Origin: Cyanobacteria bacterium UBA791 | Lineage (GTDB): Bacteria > Cyanobacteriota > Vampirovibrionia > Gastranaerophilales > Gastranaerophilaceae | Assembly (NCBI GenBank): GCA_002297005.1 | Contig: DBIX01000019.1 | Span: forward strand, 1-16,229 | Direction: 5' to 3' | DNA: 16,229 nt | Part shown: positions 13,831-16,229 of the stretch, piece by piece | Position numbering within the stretch: the stretch's first letter is position 1 | Layout: each line of letters starts with the position of its first letter | Notes under the pieces: generated by a model | The model's database searches: none | What the model was told of the DNA's origin: nothing | Seen by the model: only the letters and a program-made list of their open reading frames with translations | Made by a program: the position numbers and the translations under genes

Positions 13831-14708
13831 ATTTCTTTCTCCCTATCAGTTTTTTCGCCAAAGTATTTTACCTCTGGTCTTAATTTTACATTAAATCTTT
13901 CTTCAACTTTATTGTACATCATCAACATTAATTCTAATACGTCTGTTGAAGTTGCATTATTATCATTTATTATAAAGTTTGCATGGTTTTCAAAAACCTT
14001 AGCACCACCTACGGCAAATGATTTTGCACCAATCTCATCAAGCATTCTTCCCGCTGAATCTCCGTCTGGATTTCTAAAAATACTTCCAACATTTGGTAAG
14101 GATTGTGGTTGATGTGCTTTTCTAAATTCTCTATTGTTTATAATTGTTTGTTGAATTTCTTCTTTATTACCTTTTTTAAGTTCAAATTCTGCCTCTAAAA
14201 GTATGTATGGCTTTGTTTGAAGTATTGAAGTTCTATAGCTAAAACCTAACTCTTCTTTTGTTAATTCGATAATTTCTTTTTTTTCTGTATCAAAAATTTT
14301 TACTTTAATTAAAGTATCTGAAATACATTGTTTATGTGCAGAAGCATTCATATAGATATTTCCGCCAATCGTTCCTGGAAATCCTGACATAAACTCAAAA
14401 CCTGTAAGAGAATTTTCCATACAAGCTCTAGATAAAACTGCTCCACGAACACCAGCAAGGGTTTTTATATAACAGTCTTTAATTTCAAAGGAGTCCATCT
14501 TTTGAGTGCAGATTATATCTTGGTTTACTCCCACAGATGAAAATAGTACATTTGAAAATCCTCCAAAGATTAAAGGGTTTTCTAATGTTTTTAATAGATA
14601 AGAAAATTCGTTAGTTGATTTAGGGTAGTAAATATTTTTTACTTTACCACCGATTCTAAAGTAAGAAACGTCTTTTAATTCTAAATCATGTCTAACTTCT
14701 ATTTCCAA
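13806..14708 (-). CDS. murB: UDP-N-acetylenolpyruvoylglucosamine reductase
   Basis: This 300-aa FAD-dependent enzyme reduces UDP-GlcNAc-enolpyruvate to UDP-MurNAc with NADPH. The FAD-binding fold shows SYFRIGGK (15-22), GFSNVLF (50-56) and GFPGTIGGNIYMNA (109-122). The catalytic Ser209 lies in PNVGSIFRNP (205-214), and Glu279 in LRPEVKYFG fits the second proton donor. GFSYRTS (155-161) and AGRMLDEIGAKS (219-230) are also conserved. It starts with TTG at 14708, supported by AAGGAA overlapping the murC stop at the right distance; no ATG fits better, and the conserved N-terminus needs this start. The murC stop is only three nt upstream. The 3' end overlaps ddl by 25 nt. Confidence 0.94.
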   Translation of the reverse strand: MEIEVRHDLELKDVSYFRIGGKVKNIYYPKSTNEFSYLLKTLENPLIFGGFSNVLFSSVGVNQDIICTQKMDSFEIKDCYIKTLAGVRGAVLSRACMENSLTGFEFMSGFPGTIGGNIYMNASAHKQCISDTLIKVKIFDTEKKEIIELTKEELGFSYRTSILQTKPYILLEAEFELKKGNKEEIQQTIINNREFRKAHQPQSLPNVGSIFRNPDGDSAGRMLDEIGAKSFAVGGAKVFENHANFIINDNNATSTDVLELMLMMYNKVEERFNVKLRPEVKYFGEKTDREKEICTILFQK

Positions 14709-14711
14709 AAT

Positions 14712-16070
14712 CTATTCCTTATCTAATTTAAGTAATTCTGGTCCTAATTGAGTAATTGTACCAGCTCCGATACCAATAATTACATTGTCTGAATTAATTG
14801 TTGGATAAAGTTTTTCTGCAACTTCAGCCATAGAGCCAGCAAAATATTCAACATTTTTCATCCCAGCCTCTTTACAATGTTCTACAAGTACCTTTGAATT
14901 TACGCCTTCAATTACGTCTTCTGAGGCTGCAAAGACATCTGTCACAATCAATTTATTAACAGGTTTTAATGCCTCGATAAACTCTTTCCAAAACTTTTGT
15001 AATCTTGTGTATCTATGTGGCTGGAATACAGCAATTACATCTTTATCTTTGAAGGCATCAAGTGATGCAATTAAAGATTTTACTTCTGTTGGATGGTGAG
15101 CATAGTCATCATAAATTAATGCACCTTTAACTTCTCCAACAAGTTGAAATCTACGTTTCATTCCTGTAAAGGTTGTGAATGCATCTTTTATTGTATTGAT
15201 GTCAAAACCAGCTTCAATCAACGCTGCGACAACTGCTAATGTATTATAAACATTATGTTTTCCAATCATTTTAGTTTTGATATGAGCTATAAAGGCTTTA
15301 TGGTAATGTAAGTCAAATTCTAAGAAACCAGCACCAATATTGATATTTTCAGCTGTGTAATCTGCCTCTTTATCAATTGCATAAGTTATAAACTCTTTTC
15401 CGACAAGTTGAAGAGTATATTCGCAATCTGTATTTATAAGCACTTTTGCAGATGGTTTTAATTTTGATATAAAGTTGTTGAAAACTTTAATCATTGAAGA
15501 AACACCCTCTGTATAATAGTCTACGTGGTCTTCATCAAGATTGTTAATTACACAAACATCTGGTAAATATTTTTGGATTGTACCGTCGCTTTCATCAAGT
15601 TCTGCTACAAAAACTTGGTCTGTGTTGTATTTTGCATTTGTGTCGATTTCAGGCAAAATACCACCAACTACGTAAGATGGACAGTATGCTGATTTTTCTA
15701 AAACATAACTTGCAAGACCACTTGTTGTAGTTTTACCGTGACAACCTGCAAAACCTATAAAACATTTTGATTTTTCAGAAATTTCTTTTAATAAATCAGA
15801 ACGGTGATATATTTTTAATCCAAGTTTTTTAGCTTCTTGTAATTCTGGGTTAGATTCTCTAATTGCAGAGCTTACAACTACAATAGAATCTTTTGGAAGA
15901 TTTTTTGCATCATGTCCAATATGAACCTTTGCACCTAAATGTTCTAATTCTAATATATATTTACTTGCTACAACATCAGAACCAGTAACGCTATAACCTT
16001 GCTCTAATAAGTATTTTGCAAGTCCACTCATACCAATTCCGCCAATTGCAATAAAATGATAATTTTGCAT
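14712..16070 (-). CDS. murC: UDP-N-acetylmuramate--L-alanine ligase
   Basis: This 452-aa cytosolic Mur ligase adds the first amino acid to UDP-MurNAc. The Rossmann start MQNYHFIAIGGIGMSGLA (1-18) is followed by the ATP loop GCHGKTTTS (109-117), AELDESDGT (156-164), NNLDEDHVDYY (176-186) and the C-terminal YDDYAHHPTEV block. All are canonical. I chose the ATG at 16070 over an upstream in-frame ATG at 16097. The 16097 codon lies only two nt after the -10 box and so upstream of the expected transcription start. The 16070 start gives the family N-terminus and has AAGGG at 16085-16081. It leads the murC-murB-ddl-ftsQ-nadE-maf operon, in which adjacent genes are three nt or less apart or overlap. 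Confidence 0.95.
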   Translation of the reverse strand: MQNYHFIAIGGIGMSGLAKYLLEQGYSVTGSDVVASKYILELEHLGAKVHIGHDAKNLPKDSIVVVSSAIRESNPELQEAKKLGLKIYHRSDLLKEISEKSKCFIGFAGCHGKTTTSGLASYVLEKSAYCPSYVVGGILPEIDTNAKYNTDQVFVAELDESDGTIQKYLPDVCVINNLDEDHVDYYTEGVSSMIKVFNNFISKLKPSAKVLINTDCEYTLQLVGKEFITYAIDKEADYTAENINIGAGFLEFDLHYHKAFIAHIKTKMIGKHNVYNTLAVVAALIEAGFDINTIKDAFTTFTGMKRRFQLVGEVKGALIYDDYAHHPTEVKSLIASLDAFKDKDVIAVFQPHRYTRLQKFWKEFIEALKPVNKLIVTDVFAASEDVIEGVNSKVLVEHCKEAGMKNVEYFAGSMAEVAEKLYPTINSDNVIIGIGAGTITQLGPELLKLDKE

Positions 16071-16099
16071 CTTTTTCCATCCCTTACTAATACCCATCT

Positions 16100-16105
16100 A
16101 TTATA
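16100..16105 (-). promoter_or_regulatory. -10 box (TATAAT) of the murC operon
   Basis: A consensus TATAAT is read on the minus strand at 16105-16100. The expected start is about 16093, which gives a leader of roughly 23 nt before the murC ATG at 16070. The -35 region is poor. This placement is the main reason for rejecting the upstream ATG at 16097. Confidence 0.6.
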
Positions 16106-16178
16106 CTACAAATGGCTATAGAATAATATTTATTACGAATTGTTACGCCTGAAATGCAATAATAGTTTAAAGATAGTG

Positions 16179-16229
16179 TTGATATTATTTAAAAAATTTG
16201 CTTAATTTTGTAACAAAAAGGAATGTTGC
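16179..16229 (+). promoter_or_regulatory. Possible promoter and start of a divergent gene leaving the window
   Basis: TTGATA (16179-16184), then 17 nt, then TTAATT (16202-16207) resembles a weak promoter. AAAAAGG (16215-16221) followed by ATGTTG (16223-16228) could be a ribosome site and start codon. The sequence ends here, so no protein can be assessed. Confidence 0.2.

Noticed and set aside
16071..16097. Upstream ATG for murC
   Set aside because: It starts only two nt after a consensus TATAAT, so it is probably not transcribed. The ATG at 16070 gives the canonical Mur ligase N-terminus.
1..16221. The same AACAAAAAGG string at both window ends (1-10 and 16212-16221)
   Set aside because: It is ten A-rich bases only. 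The flanks differ, and one copy is part of a terminator stem. Chance is sufficient.

Overview
The window is a low-GC bacterial chromosome segment packed with housekeeping genes. I see no mobile element, CRISPR array, tRNA or rRNA. The best lineage guess is a non-photosynthetic relative of Cyanobacteria (Gastranaerophilales/Vampirovibrionia, 'Melainabacteria'). The basis is the short, cyanobacterial-style S1 protein (9028-10101), a small helical protein (206-577) whose N-terminus resembles a family I remember from gut Melainabacteria, and the AT-rich codon use. This is inference from memory, not a database match.

Layout. (1) 1-866: a strong hairpin terminator, then a 123-aa helical protein on the minus strand. 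Its upstream region carries a near-consensus sigma-28 (FliA/SigD) promoter. (2) 867-2582, plus strand: tightly coupled hotdog thioesterase, RsuA/RluB-type pseudouridine synthase and coaE. (3) 2595-2813: an unmarked structured RNA that I identify as 6S RNA, with its own promoter and a long closing helix. (4) 2830-10101, plus strand: a RlmD-type methyltransferase, rplI with a terminator, a CooC-like metal-inserting ATPase coupled to folD, mutS2, and a four-domain S1 protein. (5) 10079-16070, minus strand: one compact operon murC-murB-ddl-ftsQ-nadE-maf. It converges on the S1 gene so closely that the two coding regions overlap by 23 bp.

How the genes work together. The minus-strand operon supplies the UDP-MurNAc-L-Ala step (MurC), UDP-MurNAc formation (MurB), D-Ala-D-Ala (Ddl) and a divisome protein (FtsQ), followed by NAD synthesis and a Maf nucleotide pyrophosphatase. 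The plus strand is mostly translation and RNA modification (pseudouridine synthase, RlmD, L9, S1), cofactor synthesis (CoaE, FolD) and DNA or ribosome maintenance (MutS2).

The points most worth a second look are: the 6S RNA; the sigma-28-like promoter on the helical-protein gene; a NadE whose glutaminase domain has lost its catalytic residues; a CooC-like ATPase with the metal-binding CxC motif directly upstream of folD; three genes that look leaderless (-10 box 6-9 nt from the ATG and no Shine-Dalgarno); a 16-bp perfect palindrome at the predicted start site of the cooC-like/folD transcript; and an 11-bp hairpin inside maf that could terminate the opposing S1 transcript.
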